Of a stretch of DNA of 64,000 nucleotides, positions 19,684-28,423 are shown in pieces. The DNA comes from Bacillota bacterium (GTDB lineage Bacteria > Bacillota > DSM-12270 > Thermacetogeniales > Thermacetogeniaceae). The DNA is taken from positions 124,001-188,000 of the forward strand of contig JABLXW010000008.1 in assembly GCA_013177945.1 (NCBI GenBank). The letters run 5' to 3'. The position numbers were made by a program, and so were the translations under genes. Numbering within the stretch: position 1 is the first letter of the stretch; each line of letters starts with the position of its first letter. The notes beneath the pieces are model-generated. The model was not told where the DNA came from. It saw only the letters and a list, made by a program, of their open reading frames with translations, and ran no database searches.

Positions 19684-20508
19684 GTAATTTCGGATTACCA
19701 ACTCTGACACCGGACCGCGCCTGTCGGCCCGGCAGTTTATCGCCCGCTTTGCGTAGACTACGCGGATGTCGTAGCCCCGATACAACTGGCGGACGAACTC
19801 GGTGTCAGAGTTTGACAGCATCACGAAGCAGCCGCGCCGGTCAAGCAGCTTAAAGGTTTCCGCTAACCGCTCCTGCTCTTGCAGGCCAAAGGATTCCGCC
19901 GTGTAGTCCGTGAAGTTCGCCGTTTCGGAAAGCGGGTAGTACGGCGGATCGAAGTAAACAAAGTCTCCTTTGCTGGCGTGTCTCAGGACCTCGGAAAAGT
20001 CCCCTAGTATGATTTTTGCTTTTTTCAATGCTGCACTTACCAGACGGAGGTTTTCTTCGTCTACAATTTTCGGGTTTTTGTATCTTCCAAACGGGACGTT
20101 ATGTTTGCCTTGCCTGTTCACCCTCCAAAGTCCGTTGTATCCTGTTTTGTTCAAAAACAGGAAACGGGACGCCCGCTCAACTGGGGACAAAACTTCTGGG
20201 TCGAGGCCCCTCACGCGGTAGTAGTAGTTTGCTTCGTTTCTGTGTTTCCGGGCGTCCTGCAAGAGCTCGTCTAAGTTATCTCTGACCACAAGGTAAAAAT
20301 TGATAAGATCAGGGTTGTTGTCGATAAGCACGGCCCTTTCCGGGAGCAGGTGAAAGAACACCGCGCCGCCCCCAACGAAAGGTTCGTGGTAAACATTGAA
20401 CCTTGCCGGGAAAAGCGGTTCAAACTGGGCGAGGAGTTGCCCCTTCCCTCCTGCCCACTTTACAGGTGGTTTTGGTTTCAAGAAAGATTTTTCTATAACA
20501 ACACCCAT
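19678..20508 (-). CDS. D12-class DNA adenine-N6 methyltransferase
   Basis: The 276-residue enzyme transfers methyl from SAM to adenine N6. Motif I is KPPVKWAGGKGQLL near residue 12 and motif IV is FVYFDPPYYPLS near residue 185; the order motif I then DPPY marks the Dam/MboI (alpha, D12) class. VYHEPFVGGGAVFFHLLP and FLNKTGYNGLWRVNRQG are also characteristic. It should protect the host from the endonuclease encoded convergently next to it. A GATC-type target is possible for this class but other sites occur. It lies in the 18.5-23.5 kb island. Confidence 0.88.
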   Translation of the reverse strand: MGVVIEKSFLKPKPPVKWAGGKGQLLAQFEPLFPARFNVYHEPFVGGGAVFFHLLPERAVLIDNNPDLINFYLVVRDNLDELLQDARKHRNEANYYYRVRGLDPEVLSPVERASRFLFLNKTGYNGLWRVNRQGKHNVPFGRYKNPKIVDEENLRLVSAALKKAKIILGDFSEVLRHASKGDFVYFDPPYYPLSETANFTDYTAESFGLQEQERLAETFKLLDRRGCFVMLSNSDTEFVRQLYRGYDIRVVYAKRAINCRADRRGPVSELVIRNYS

Positions 20509-20580
20509 AGAAACCGCCGCTCCTTTCTTAGTAGATTCGTTTTTTAAAGCGGATTTCCTCCCTACTCTTTCGCATTTAAC

Positions 20581-20843
20581 TTAGCAGACGGGAACCGGAC
20601 CCGCGTCCCCGGCAACTACCGGGGCCGCCCCGGCAAAGGACGGCCCCTTTACTCCGCCCCGAACATAGCGGGCGAGCTGAGCGCCCTTATTGCGCCGCTC
20701 CCGCATCAGTTCCTGCTGCTTCGCCCTGAAGCGCTCCTTAGCGCAGTCCGGGCGGTTAAAATGGTGGTTGCACCTGGTATAAAAGTGGCAGTTTTGCACC
20801 GCTTACAGGTTTCAGCCTTCACAGAAGCCGCCTCCTTCTTCAT
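20581..20843 (-). pseudogene. Short Cys/His-rich protein, apparently frameshifted
   Basis: Two overlapping frames join into one plausible zinc-ribbon-like peptide. From an ATG at 20843 the first frame gives KKEAASVKAETCKRCK; a one-base shift at the A4 run (20792-20795, minus strand AAAA) leads into NCHFYTRCNHHFNRPDCAKE and then a basic helix with ERFRAKQQELMRERR. Read together there are five Cys and several His in the first half. The downstream open frame alone (72 codons from a GTG at 20799) lacks a clear ribosome site. No family is recognised; the joined reading is my inference. Confidence 0.35.
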
Positions 20844-20979
20844 AGCGTTGCAGATTGCCCTCTAACCTTAGAAAAAAAGCGGGTTTCCGGACCGAAATTT
20901 TCTGCTCAAAATTGCCCTGCCGCAGAGAGGAAAAAAGCGGAAATCTGGAGAATAAAAGCACTTTGAGGAGGGATGCGGC

Positions 20980-21261
20980 ATGCCAGGTCAGGAGGAATTC
21001 TTGCTGCCGCGCGAAGTGGCCGGCATCATCCGGGTCACCACCCGCACCCTGCAGAACTGGGAGCAAAAGGGCGCCCTGGTTCCCGTCCGCCTGCCCTCTG
21101 GCCGCAAGCGATACAGGAGGGACGAGGCGGAGGCGCTGCTGCGAGCGCGCGCCCGGGAGAAAGCCCGTTGGACGCAGCAGCACCAATGGCCTGGTGAAAG
21201 AGGAGTGTTGCTGTGGTGGGCCGCAGAGAGTTGGCCGTTCCCCTCACGCGGCCGCAGGTAG
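20980..21261 (+). CDS. MerR/excisionase-like HTH protein
   Basis: The 93-residue protein opens with a winged helix-turn-helix of the MerR/excisionase kind: LLPREVAGIIRVTTRTLQNW, then EQKGALVPVRLPSGRKRYR with the wing, then DEAEALLRAR. Such small proteins act as excisionases or as repressors of accessory genes. AGGAGG lies 8 bases before the ATG. The 3' end overlaps the next gene by 49 bases, so the two form an operon. The tail after about residue 70 looks uninformative. Which DNA it binds is unknown. Confidence 0.75.
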   Translation: MPGQEEFLLPREVAGIIRVTTRTLQNWEQKGALVPVRLPSGRKRYRRDEAEALLRARAREKARWTQQHQWPGERGVLLWWAAESWPFPSRGRR

Positions 21262-21893
21262 AAGCGGCATTGCAGCTGTACCGCTACTGCGAGCTCTGGC
21301 AGTCTGTGGACGAGGCGCTGGACTCTCTCGCCCGGTCTTTTCCGGGCTTCGATTTCAAATCGACCCTGCTCAAAGCAGCAGCCGTCAACGCCCTTTACTG
21401 GACCCAGGTCTACGCCGTGGTGGAGGTTGCAAGGCACATGCACAGGATCCTGGAAGGTGCGGCGGCGCCGCTTTGCCCCGATCTCGTAGAGAGCCTGGGG
21501 AGGGTGCCCGGGCTGGGAAGAAAGTTTCGGAGCTTTGCGTCCAAGTTCGCCCACTTCTTCATTGACCCGGAGCGATTCCCGATTTACGACTCGTATGCGG
21601 TCAGGATGGTCACGTACCACGTGGAGGGGAAGGGCAAAGAGGGGCTCTCATACGAGCAGTTTGCGACTGGCTTCGCAGCACTAAAAAAGGCGGCCGGCTT
21701 TCCCGCCACCACACGCGAGCTCGACCGGTACCTCTGGCTGGCGGGCCAGTACAGAGCGTGGAAAGGCCTGCCGCCCTGGAGAAGGCCCTCTACCGGCATC
21801 AATCCGGAACTGCAGCGTCTCTTCGAAGCTCCTTCAAGGGAAGTCCAGGCGCTCCTGGAGGCTCTTTTAGGGAGGGTTGAAGGATGTCCCTAG
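21213..21893 (+). CDS. Uncharacterised mainly helical protein
   Basis: I do not recognise the family. The 226-residue product is predicted mostly helical and has a conserved-looking centre: FKSTLLKAAAVNALYWTQVY, then GLGRKFRSFASKFAHFFID and ERFPIYDSYAVRMVTYH. The FPIYDS...A pattern after a SFASKF helix faintly recalls helix-hairpin-helix DNA glycosylase-like folds, but this is a weak impression. The GTG start has AGAGGAG 7 bases upstream. It is coupled to the upstream HTH gene and to a short downstream ORF whose ATG overlaps its stop, which suggests one cassette with a common job, possibly defence or element maintenance. Confidence 0.6.
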   Translation: MVGRRELAVPLTRPQVEAALQLYRYCELWQSVDEALDSLARSFPGFDFKSTLLKAAAVNALYWTQVYAVVEVARHMHRILEGAAAPLCPDLVESLGRVPGLGRKFRSFASKFAHFFIDPERFPIYDSYAVRMVTYHVEGKGKEGLSYEQFATGFAALKKAAGFPATTRELDRYLWLAGQYRAWKGLPPWRRPSTGINPELQRLFEAPSREVQALLEALLGRVEGCP

Positions 21894-22027
21894 TCCAGGC
21901 TTACGCCTCCAAGCTGGAAAACCTGTTGAAAGATCTTCTTCCCCGTCTGCCTAACGAAGCCGAATTCCGCCAGCCCATTAACCGGCGAAGCCTGTGGTGG
22001 AGAGGTGCCAGGGTGAAACAGGGTTAA
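21884..22027 (+). CDS. 47-codon ORF, probably the truncated start of a longer gene
   Basis: This ORF begins MSLVQAYASKLENLLKDLLP and continues NEAEFRQPINRRSLWWRGAR before TAA. Its ATG overlaps the stop region of the preceding gene by 10 bases and has GGAGGGTTGAAGG upstream, so it should be translated. The opening helix looks like the N-terminus of a larger protein that is abruptly cut where the MFS gene end begins; the last codons overlap the MFS stop. It is probably a remnant at an island junction. No family is assigned. Confidence 0.4.
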   Translation: MSLVQAYASKLENLLKDLLPRLPNEAEFRQPINRRSLWWRGARVKQG

Positions 22028-23454
22028 TTATCGGTTTTTGGGTGCGGACTTCCCGGCCTGGCAAAACCGGGGAGCGAAAGCAGGGCGCTCAGGGTGGTGT
22101 AGAGGGCGCCAGACAGGTAGGCATCCCGGAGGGCAGGAACAAAGGCGCCATAACAGGCTTCCCGGGAGGCAAATACTGCGCCGGCGCAGGCCACTCCCAG
22201 GACCATCCCCACGTTGCGAATTACCGCAAGCACCCCGGAGGCAATCCCGGCCCGTTCCCTGGGAACGCTGCCCATCACCGCGCTGTTGTTGGGCGACTGA
22301 AAGATGCCGGTGCCCAGCCCAAACAAAGCCAGGCCGGCTGCCACCGGCGGCAAGGGCGCGGCAGCGCCGGCGGCCCCTGAGCCGGCAGGGGTTCCGGCGC
22401 CGGTTCCGCCTAAAGCCAGCCATCCCAAAGCTGCCGCGCACAGGCCGGCTCCCAGTACCGAAAGACCGCGAGTGCCGATCCGGTCAGACAGGGCACCGGC
22501 CCAGGGGGCGGTGAACAAGACCACGGCCGGAAAAGCGGTCATCAGAAGACCCACCCGTTCGGGAGCCAGGCCCAGGTAGTCGCGAAGATAAAAAGGGGTC
22601 AAGAAGACCAGAGTGTACTGGCTCATGAAATTAAACAACGCCGCCAGGTTGGCGCAGCTAAACAGCCGGTTCTTGAACAGGCTCAGGTCAAGCATGGGCT
22701 GGGGCGCCCGCCGCTCCCAAAGAATGAACAGGGCCGCGCAGGCCAGAGCCAGAAAACCTGCTGCCAGGCCGGCAGGGGAAAGCAGGCCCCAGGCGGGAAG
22801 GCGGTTGACCCAGAGCAAAAAGCTGAAGAGGGCCCCAAAAGCCAGCGCTGCCCCGAGAGCATCAAAGTGTTCGCCAGGCCGCGGCCGGTCCTGGGGCAGG
22901 AGCCTCCGGCACCAGAAGAAGCCCGCTATTCCAATGGGCACGTTGATGTAAAACACCCAGCGCCAGCCCCACCACCCGGTAATGGCCCCGCCCAGGGATG
23001 GTCCTAAAGCCAGCCCAAAGGCTACCGACATGCCGTTTAAGCCCAGGGCGCGGCCTCGCTCCTGGGCCGGAAAGGTAGTAGTAATAATGGCGGGTATCAC
23101 CGCCATGAACATTCCCGCCCCAACAGCCTGAAGGGCGCGCGCCGCAATCAAAAACCCCATGGAAGGAGAAAGACCGCAAAGAGCCGAGGAAACGACAAAC
23201 AGGACTATCCCGCCCAGGAACAGCCGCCGGTACCCCCACATATCCCCCAGCCGGCCGTAGCCCAGCAGCAAGCTGCTCAGAACCAGCAGGTACGCCATGG
23301 GCACCCAACCGGCCAGAGTCATGGGAGCATGAAAAAAGCCGGCAATGGTAGGCAAATTGGCGTTAATAATGCTGGCATCCAAAGGCCCCATGAGCCCGGC
23401 GGCCAGCACCGCCGCCAGCGTTCGCCAGCGCCTGGGACTTGCCGGTTCCACCAC
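22024..23454 (-). CDS. MFS multidrug exporter, DHA2 (14-TM, EmrB/QacA) type
   Basis: The 476-residue protein is very hydrophobic, with about 14 membrane helices. Motif A is seen as GRLGDMWGYRRLFLGG after the second helix, and motif C as GLALGPSLGGAITGWWGW in helix 5. The first helix has LMGPLDASIINANLPTIAG, as in the DHA2 drug:H+ antiporters. It probably exports toxic or antibiotic compounds. The GTG start has AAGGAG 5 bases upstream. It lies at the right end of the island and shares no operon with the M23 gene upstream beyond direction; no regulator sits next to it. Confidence 0.88.
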   Translation of the reverse strand: MVEPASPRRWRTLAAVLAAGLMGPLDASIINANLPTIAGFFHAPMTLAGWVPMAYLLVLSSLLLGYGRLGDMWGYRRLFLGGIVLFVVSSALCGLSPSMGFLIAARALQAVGAGMFMAVIPAIITTTFPAQERGRALGLNGMSVAFGLALGPSLGGAITGWWGWRWVFYINVPIGIAGFFWCRRLLPQDRPRPGEHFDALGAALAFGALFSFLLWVNRLPAWGLLSPAGLAAGFLALACAALFILWERRAPQPMLDLSLFKNRLFSCANLAALFNFMSQYTLVFLTPFYLRDYLGLAPERVGLLMTAFPAVVLFTAPWAGALSDRIGTRGLSVLGAGLCAAALGWLALGGTGAGTPAGSGAAGAAAPLPPVAAGLALFGLGTGIFQSPNNSAVMGSVPRERAGIASGVLAVIRNVGMVLGVACAGAVFASREACYGAFVPALRDAYLSGALYTTLSALLSLPGFARPGSPHPKTDN

Positions 23455-23538
23455 ATTATCTCCTTTCCTGCCAATCTCTCTCTACCAAACCATTAAGCGT
23501 TGTTCTGATTGAGCCCCATCCATATCGACCGGCACAAA

Positions 23539-24681
23539 TTACAAATAGCCAGAAGGATTCTGGGGTTCTCCGTTCACCCGCACCTCGAAGTGGAGGTGGG
23601 GGCCCGTGCTCCATCCCGTGCTCCCAACATACCCGATGGTTTCCCCCTGCCGCACCTGGCTCCCGTTTCCGGCCACAATGCGTGACAGGTGCGCGTAGAG
23701 GGTCGAATAGCCCCCGCCGTGGTCGATTACAACAACCTGCCCGTAGCCGCCCAACCACCCCGTATAGATTACGGTTCCGTCGTCGGAAGCCACCACCGCC
23801 GCCCCGGTGGGAGCCGCGATGTCGATTCCCGTATGCATCCGGGACTGGTGCAGGATCGGGTGAAAGCGCATCCCGTACCCCGAAGTAACCGTACTGTAGC
23901 CGGGCACGGGCCAGATGAAGCGCCCCGTTCCCCTGCGGGGGGAGGGTTTTTTTGCCTGGAGCTGCTGGATAATCTGAGCCAGGCGGCGGGAAGTGGCCTC
24001 AAGTTCGTCGAGGGCGCGCTCATAAGCTTCCCGCTCAGATTCAAGCTGCTTCAGCACTCCCTTTTTTTCCTCGCTGCGCGCCGTGAGGTAGCTCTGCTTG
24101 ACCCGGGTTTGCTCCCGGAGGAGGGTCAACCTCTCCTGCCGGGCCTCCAGATCCTTTTTGCGCTGTTCAATCCGGTCGCGCTCGGCCGCCAGCTCTTTCA
24201 TTAATTTGATATCCTGTTCAGCAATCCGCTGCATCAGATCAAAACGGGTGAGAAAGTCGCCCAGGCTCGTGGCCTGCAGGAGCACCTCCAGGTAGGAAAC
24301 CTGCCCCTCGGTATAGATATCGCGGAGGCGCTGGTGCAGAATCGCGGTCCTTTCCTCGAGATCCTTCTCCGCTTTCTGGAGCTCCTGGCGGGCTGCATCG
24401 ATCGCCCGCTCAAGCGCAGCTATCTGGCCATTCAGGGCCTGAAGTTCCTGCTCAACCCGATCAATGTCCCTGTCAAGCCTGTCCAGCTCTTCGAGAACAT
24501 TCCGCTGCCTGCGTTTATTTTCCTGAATCTGCTGCTTCCGGACCTCAATCATCCGGTTGACTTCATTAAGCTCCCTCTTCCGATCCTCCAGCTCTGAGGC
24601 CCAGCCCGGCAGGAGGGAGCCCAGGGCAAGAGCCGCCCCCAGCAGCAAGCTGACCAGGATTTTCAACAGCTTCCCTTGCAA
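23539..24681 (-). CDS. EnvC-like M23 peptidoglycan hydrolase with coiled coil
   Basis: The 380-residue protein has a signal peptide (residues 1-28, cleavage near GWASE), a long coiled coil (about residues 30-240, heptads rich in Glu/Arg/Leu), a short linker KPSPRRG, and a C-terminal LytM/M23 domain. Zinc ligands are the His and Asp of RMHTGIDIAAP and the final GPHLHFEV. This is the plan of EnvC-type factors that FtsEX opens for septal wall cleavage. It is immediately downstream of ftsX in the same operon, the classical order in Clostridia, so FtsEX control is likely. Confidence 0.9.
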   Translation of the reverse strand: MQGKLLKILVSLLLGAALALGSLLPGWASELEDRKRELNEVNRMIEVRKQQIQENKRRQRNVLEELDRLDRDIDRVEQELQALNGQIAALERAIDAARQELQKAEKDLEERTAILHQRLRDIYTEGQVSYLEVLLQATSLGDFLTRFDLMQRIAEQDIKLMKELAAERDRIEQRKKDLEARQERLTLLREQTRVKQSYLTARSEEKKGVLKQLESEREAYERALDELEATSRRLAQIIQQLQAKKPSPRRGTGRFIWPVPGYSTVTSGYGMRFHPILHQSRMHTGIDIAAPTGAAVVASDDGTVIYTGWLGGYGQVVVIDHGGGYSTLYAHLSRIVAGNGSQVRQGETIGYVGSTGWSTGPHLHFEVRVNGEPQNPSGYL

Positions 24682-24726
24682 ACCGCTTCACCCTTTCCTC
24701 TCAAAATAGCACACCTGCCCTGCCTC

Positions 24727-25614
24727 CTAGACCCGGAGGTAGCGGTGCACGGAGATGTAGCTCCCGATTACCCCAAGCCCGATTCCCGCCGCCAGGAGCC
24801 CCTCGCAGAGCTGAAGCATAATGCTCTCCTCCCTCACCAGCGGGAGAAAAGCAAGGGCCGTCTGGAGCTTCGCCACAAGCGTTCCGTAGGAAAAATAAAG
24901 AACTGCGAGCGCGGCGAGGGCCCCCGCCCCGCCCAGGATGACCCCCTCAAGAAGGAAGGGCCAGCGGATAAACCAGTCGGTGGCCCCCACATACTTCATA
25001 ATTGCAATCTCCCGGCGCCGGGCGTACATGGTGAGGCGGATCGTCGTGGCAATGAGAAAAACGGCGCAGAGGCTGAGCAGCCCCATCACCCCAAAGCTGA
25101 CCAGGCGCACCCAGGCCGTAAGCTGAAACAGCTTCTCCACAACCCCCTGTCCGTACCGCACCTTTTCTACTCCCGGCAGCCGGTTGATGGCGGCCGCGGC
25201 CGCAACCACCTGCCGGGGTTCGATGGTGCGCACCTTGTAGGCATCGGGGAGGGGGTTGGTTCCCCCCAGGCTCTCCCGCAGCCGGCTTCCCTTCCCAAAC
25301 TGCCGCTCCAGGGAGGCAAGAGCCTCCTCGCGGGAGATGAAGCGCGCCTCCTTTACACCGGGAACCTGCATGATCCGCATCCGGAGCGCCTGAACTTCCT
25401 CGGCCCTCAGGCCCTGGTCCAGGTAAACCATTATCTCCACATTCGATTCCACCGTTCTTGCGATGTGATTTGTGTTGACAACCAGGAGAATCGAGACCCC
25501 CAAAACGAAGAGGGAAACGGCCGTCGTTCCCGCAGCCGCAAAATTCAGCCAGCCGTTGCGCCTTAAAGAGCGAAGCGCCTCCTGGATGACGTAGAGGGCG
25601 ATCCTAAGTCGCAT
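24727..25614 (-). CDS. ftsX: Cell division ABC permease FtsX
   Basis: The 295-residue FtsX has an N-terminal helix (GTTAVSLFVLGVSILLVVNT), a large extracellular loop of about 120 residues (PGVKEARFISREEALASLERQ), and three C-terminal helices, the standard four-helix plan. The start is the ATG at 25614 ([20 protein letters not shown]); 18 further upstream codons lie inside ftsE. It overlaps ftsE by 11 bases. With FtsE it forms the ATP-driven complex that activates the wall hydrolase encoded just downstream. Confidence 0.95.
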   Translation of the reverse strand: MRLRIALYVIQEALRSLRRNGWLNFAAAGTTAVSLFVLGVSILLVVNTNHIARTVESNVEIMVYLDQGLRAEEVQALRMRIMQVPGVKEARFISREEALASLERQFGKGSRLRESLGGTNPLPDAYKVRTIEPRQVVAAAAAINRLPGVEKVRYGQGVVEKLFQLTAWVRLVSFGVMGLLSLCAVFLIATTIRLTMYARRREIAIMKYVGATDWFIRWPFLLEGVILGGAGALAALAVLYFSYGTLVAKLQTALAFLPLVREESIMLQLCEGLLAAGIGLGVIGSYISVHRYLRV

Positions 25615-26290
25615 GAGCGTAAGCACCCCGGTATTCGTCCCGGACGACTTTCCCGCGGTCAAGAGCAATCACCCGCTGCCGCAGCGCATCGACAATTTCC
25701 CGGGCATGGGTGGCAATCAGGACGGTGGTCCCCCGCCTGTTGATTTCCTGGAGGTAGTTGATAATTTCCCAGGAGGTATCCAGATCCAGGTTCCCCGTCG
25801 GCTCATCGGCGATGAGCAAAGACGGGTTGTTGACAAGGGCGCGGGCAATCGCAACCCGCTGCTGCTCACCACCAGAAAGCTGGCGGGGGTACATCTGGGC
25901 CCGTTCCGCCAGACCCACCAGGTGCAGGACCTCCGGAACGCGCCGCTTAATCTCCGCGGGGCCTGCCCCCACAACCTGCATGGCAAAGGCAACGTTTTCG
26001 AAGACCGTCCGGTCCGGCAAAAGACGGAAGTCCTGGAAGACCATTCCGATCTGGCGGCGCAGGAAAGGAACCTCCCGCGGCTTCATCCTGATGATGCTCC
26101 GGCCTCCAACATAGATCTGGCCCTTCGTGGGAAGCTCTTCCCGGAAGATGAGCTTGATCAGGGTTGATTTTCCCGCTCCGCTCGGTCCCACGATAAAGAC
26201 AAATTCTCCTTTTGCAATGTGGAGCGTCACTCCTGAGAGAGCCTTGATCCCGTTGTGGTAAAACTTGGAGACGTTGTAGAACTGAATCAA
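25604..26290 (-). CDS. ftsE: Cell division ATP-binding protein FtsE
   Basis: The 228-residue ABC ATPase shows Walker A GPSGAGKS near residue 36, Q-loop [15 protein letters not shown], signature [15 protein letters not shown] and Walker [13 protein letters not shown]. Translation starts at a TTG (26288-26290) with GAGGTGAT 6 bases before it; no in-frame ATG fits. FtsE powers FtsX to control septal peptidoglycan hydrolysis. It heads the ftsE-ftsX-M23 operon, which begins after the terminator of the transketolase operon. Confidence 0.95.
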   Translation of the reverse strand: MIQFYNVSKFYHNGIKALSGVTLHIAKGEFVFIVGPSGAGKSTLIKLIFREELPTKGQIYVGGRSIIRMKPREVPFLRRQIGMVFQDFRLLPDRTVFENVAFAMQVVGAGPAEIKRRVPEVLHLVGLAERAQMYPRQLSGGEQQRVAIARALVNNPSLLIADEPTGNLDLDTSWEIINYLQEINRRGTTVLIATHAREIVDALRQRVIALDRGKVVRDEYRGAYAHAT

Positions 26291-26352
26291 TCAGATCACC
26301 TCAATCAGATTCGCACGAGTCCTAAAAATTTTCAGCCAAATTTTTCAGCTAA

Positions 26353-26386
26353 ATTAAGAAAAACAACCTCCTTCTGGAGGTTGTTT
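26353..26386 (-). terminator. Intrinsic terminator of the transketolase operon
   Basis: An 11-bp perfect stem (AAACAACCTCC / GGAGGTTGTTT, 26361-26386) with a 4-base loop is followed on the minus strand by TTCTTAATTT. It lies 126 bases after the end of the transketolase beta gene and ahead of ftsE. Confidence 0.85.
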
Positions 26387-26511
26387 CGACACAAAATGAG
26401 AATTTCCTTTTTACTTCCTGTTAAGATCAACAAATTCACCAGTTTTTTTGGTATGAAACAAAGAGTCGATTATTGAGATTCCAGTTTCCCCAACAATTTC
26501 CGGAAGGGGCC

Positions 26512-27483
26512 CTAGCAGGAGCGCCCGGCCCACCTGTCGCGGCGCCAGCGCGCGATCTCCGCGGCCCGGACAATGTAGGGGGCGGTCAAGCCAAAGGCCT
26601 CCATCAGCTCCGCGGGGCTCCCCGATTCCCCAAATCGATCCTGGATTCCAACCCGAACCAGGGGGACGGGGCAGTGCTCCCCCAGCACCTCGGCAACGGC
26701 ACTCCCCAGCCCGCCGTAAATCGTATGCTCTTCAGCGGTGACAAGCGCCCCGGTCTTCCGGGCGAGATGCACCACGGTCTCCACATCAAGCGGCTTAATG
26801 GTGTGGAAATTGGCCACCGCAACTTCAATTCCCTGCGCGGCCAGCTGCTCGGCAGCCCTGAGCGCTTCCGCAACCATCACCCCGGTGGCGCAGATCGCCG
26901 CGTCGCGGCCCTCCCTGAGAATTGTGGCCACACCCAAGCGGAATTTGTAATCCTCCCCAAAGAGGACCGGCACCGCCGGCCGGCCCAGGCGGATGTAAAC
27001 CGGCCCCCGGTGGACCGCGGCAGCAGCCACCGCCCGCGCGGTTTCGGTGGCATCGGCCGGAACAATCACCGTCATGTTGGGAAGAGCGCGCATCAGGGCG
27101 ATGTCTTCAAGCGCCTGGTGGGAGGCGCCGTCTTCTCCGACCGTGATTCCGGCATGGGTAGCAACGATTTTCACGTTCAAACCCGGGTAAGCGATGGTGT
27201 TGCGGACCTGATCAAAGGCCCGGCCCGTTGCAAAAACGGCAAAGGTGCTGGCAAAGGGGATCTTTCCTGCCAGGGCAAAACCGGCAGCCGTTCCCATCAG
27301 GTTCTGCTCCGCAATCCCCATGTTGAAGAAGCGGTCCGGAAATGCCTTTGCAAATTCGTGGGTTTTTGTGGACCTGGATAAATCCGCATCGAGGACGACG
27401 ATCTCGGGGTAACGCGCACCCAGCTCCACCAGAGCGCGGCCGTAGGCATCTCGGGTTGCGATCTTTTCCTGTTGCCTGCTCAC
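26512..27483 (-). CDS. tktB: Transketolase, C-terminal subunit
   Basis: The 323-residue protein holds the pyrimidine-binding and C-terminal domains of a split transketolase. Visible are ELGARYPEIVVLDADLSRST, the pyrimidine-domain segment FFNMGIAEQNLMGTAAGFAL with the catalytic Glu, and GITVGEDGASHQALEDIA. It works as a heterotetramer with the N-terminal subunit encoded just upstream, moving two-carbon units in the non-oxidative pentose phosphate pathway. Split transketolases are common in Clostridia and archaea. GTG start with GGAGGT upstream. A strong terminator follows. Confidence 0.93.
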   Translation of the reverse strand: MSRQQEKIATRDAYGRALVELGARYPEIVVLDADLSRSTKTHEFAKAFPDRFFNMGIAEQNLMGTAAGFALAGKIPFASTFAVFATGRAFDQVRNTIAYPGLNVKIVATHAGITVGEDGASHQALEDIALMRALPNMTVIVPADATETARAVAAAAVHRGPVYIRLGRPAVPVLFGEDYKFRLGVATILREGRDAAICATGVMVAEALRAAEQLAAQGIEVAVANFHTIKPLDVETVVHLARKTGALVTAEEHTIYGGLGSAVAEVLGEHCPVPLVRVGIQDRFGESGSPAELMEAFGLTAPYIVRAAEIARWRRDRWAGRSC

Positions 27484-27548
27484 GACAACCTGACCTCCAA
27501 ATTCCTGCGTTCCGGGTTTCTATAAAAAGCAGCCTCTCCCCTTTTTCC

Positions 27549-28388
27549 TCAGGGGGACGGAGCTCCCAGTTCGGCGAGGGCGCGGGCGGCCTGCTCCCGG
27601 TTGGGTGCCGTTCCGTGCCAGTCAACCCTGTTCTCCATGAAAGAAACGCCCTTTCCCTTGACCGTCCGGGCAAGGATCAGGGAGGGGCGCCCCCTCACCC
27701 CTGCAGCCCAGGCGAAGGCATCGAGCAGAGAAGCGAAGTCGTGCCCATCAACCTCCCTCACGGCCCAGCCAAAGGCCTCCCACTTTTCCGCAAAGGGGAG
27801 AGGGGAGAGAACCTGGGCAACAGGGCCGTCGATCTGGAGGCCGTTGTAGTCCAGAATGGCAGTAAGGTTGTCCGCCCGGTAGTGGGCCGCCGCCATTGCC
27901 GCCTCCCAGACCTGCCCCTCCTGGCACTCCCCATCGCCCAGGAGGACATAGACCCGGTAGCCGCGCCCGTCGAGCTTCCCGGCAAGGGCGATTCCCAGGC
28001 CGATGGAAAGCCCCTGCCCGAGGGATCCCGTTGAAGCCTCGACCCCCGGCAGCTTCCGGAGGTCCGGGTGCCCCTGCAGGCGGCTTCCCAGCTTCCGGAG
28101 GGTCAGGAGCTCCTCAGGAGGGAAAAAACCGCGCTCCGCAAGGGCGGCATAGAGAAGGGGTGCGGCGTGCCCCTTGCTCAAGATGAAGCGGTCGCGGTCG
28201 GGCCAGTCAGGCTCGAGGGGCTTGAGGCGCATCACGTGAAAATAGAGGGCCGTCACAATTTCCACCGCTGAAAGGCTCCCCCCGGGGTGCCCGGAGCCGG
28301 CCTCTGCCAGCATCCGGATGAGATTCACGCGGAGGGTGCGCGCCTTTGCCTCCAGTTCCCGAAGCAACGCCGGTGCTGCCTCTGCCAC
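27549..28388 (-). CDS. tktA: Transketolase, N-terminal subunit
   Basis: The N-terminal, TPP-pyrophosphate-binding half of a split transketolase. AEAGSGHPGGSLSAVEIVTA and LGDGECQEGQVWEAAMAAAH (with the GDG...Mg2+/TPP motif) are intact. I start at the GTG at 28388, with AAAGGGG 8 bases upstream, giving 279 residues beginning MAEAAPALLRELEAKA; a TTG 39 bases further up has no ribosome site. The C-terminal subunit follows after 65 bases. Confidence 0.93.
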   Translation of the reverse strand: MAEAAPALLRELEAKARTLRVNLIRMLAEAGSGHPGGSLSAVEIVTALYFHVMRLKPLEPDWPDRDRFILSKGHAAPLLYAALAERGFFPPEELLTLRKLGSRLQGHPDLRKLPGVEASTGSLGQGLSIGLGIALAGKLDGRGYRVYVLLGDGECQEGQVWEAAMAAAHYRADNLTAILDYNGLQIDGPVAQVLSPLPFAEKWEAFGWAVREVDGHDFASLLDAFAWAAGVRGRPSLILARTVKGKGVSFMENRVDWHGTAPNREQAARALAELGAPSP

Positions 28389-28423
28389 ATCTAGTTCCCC
28401 TTTCCGCAATTTAAAACTCAAAG

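Noticed and set aside
20812-21186. 124-codon minus-strand ORF over the HTH gene
   Set aside because: It is antisense to a clear HTH gene with a good ribosome site and shows no domain.
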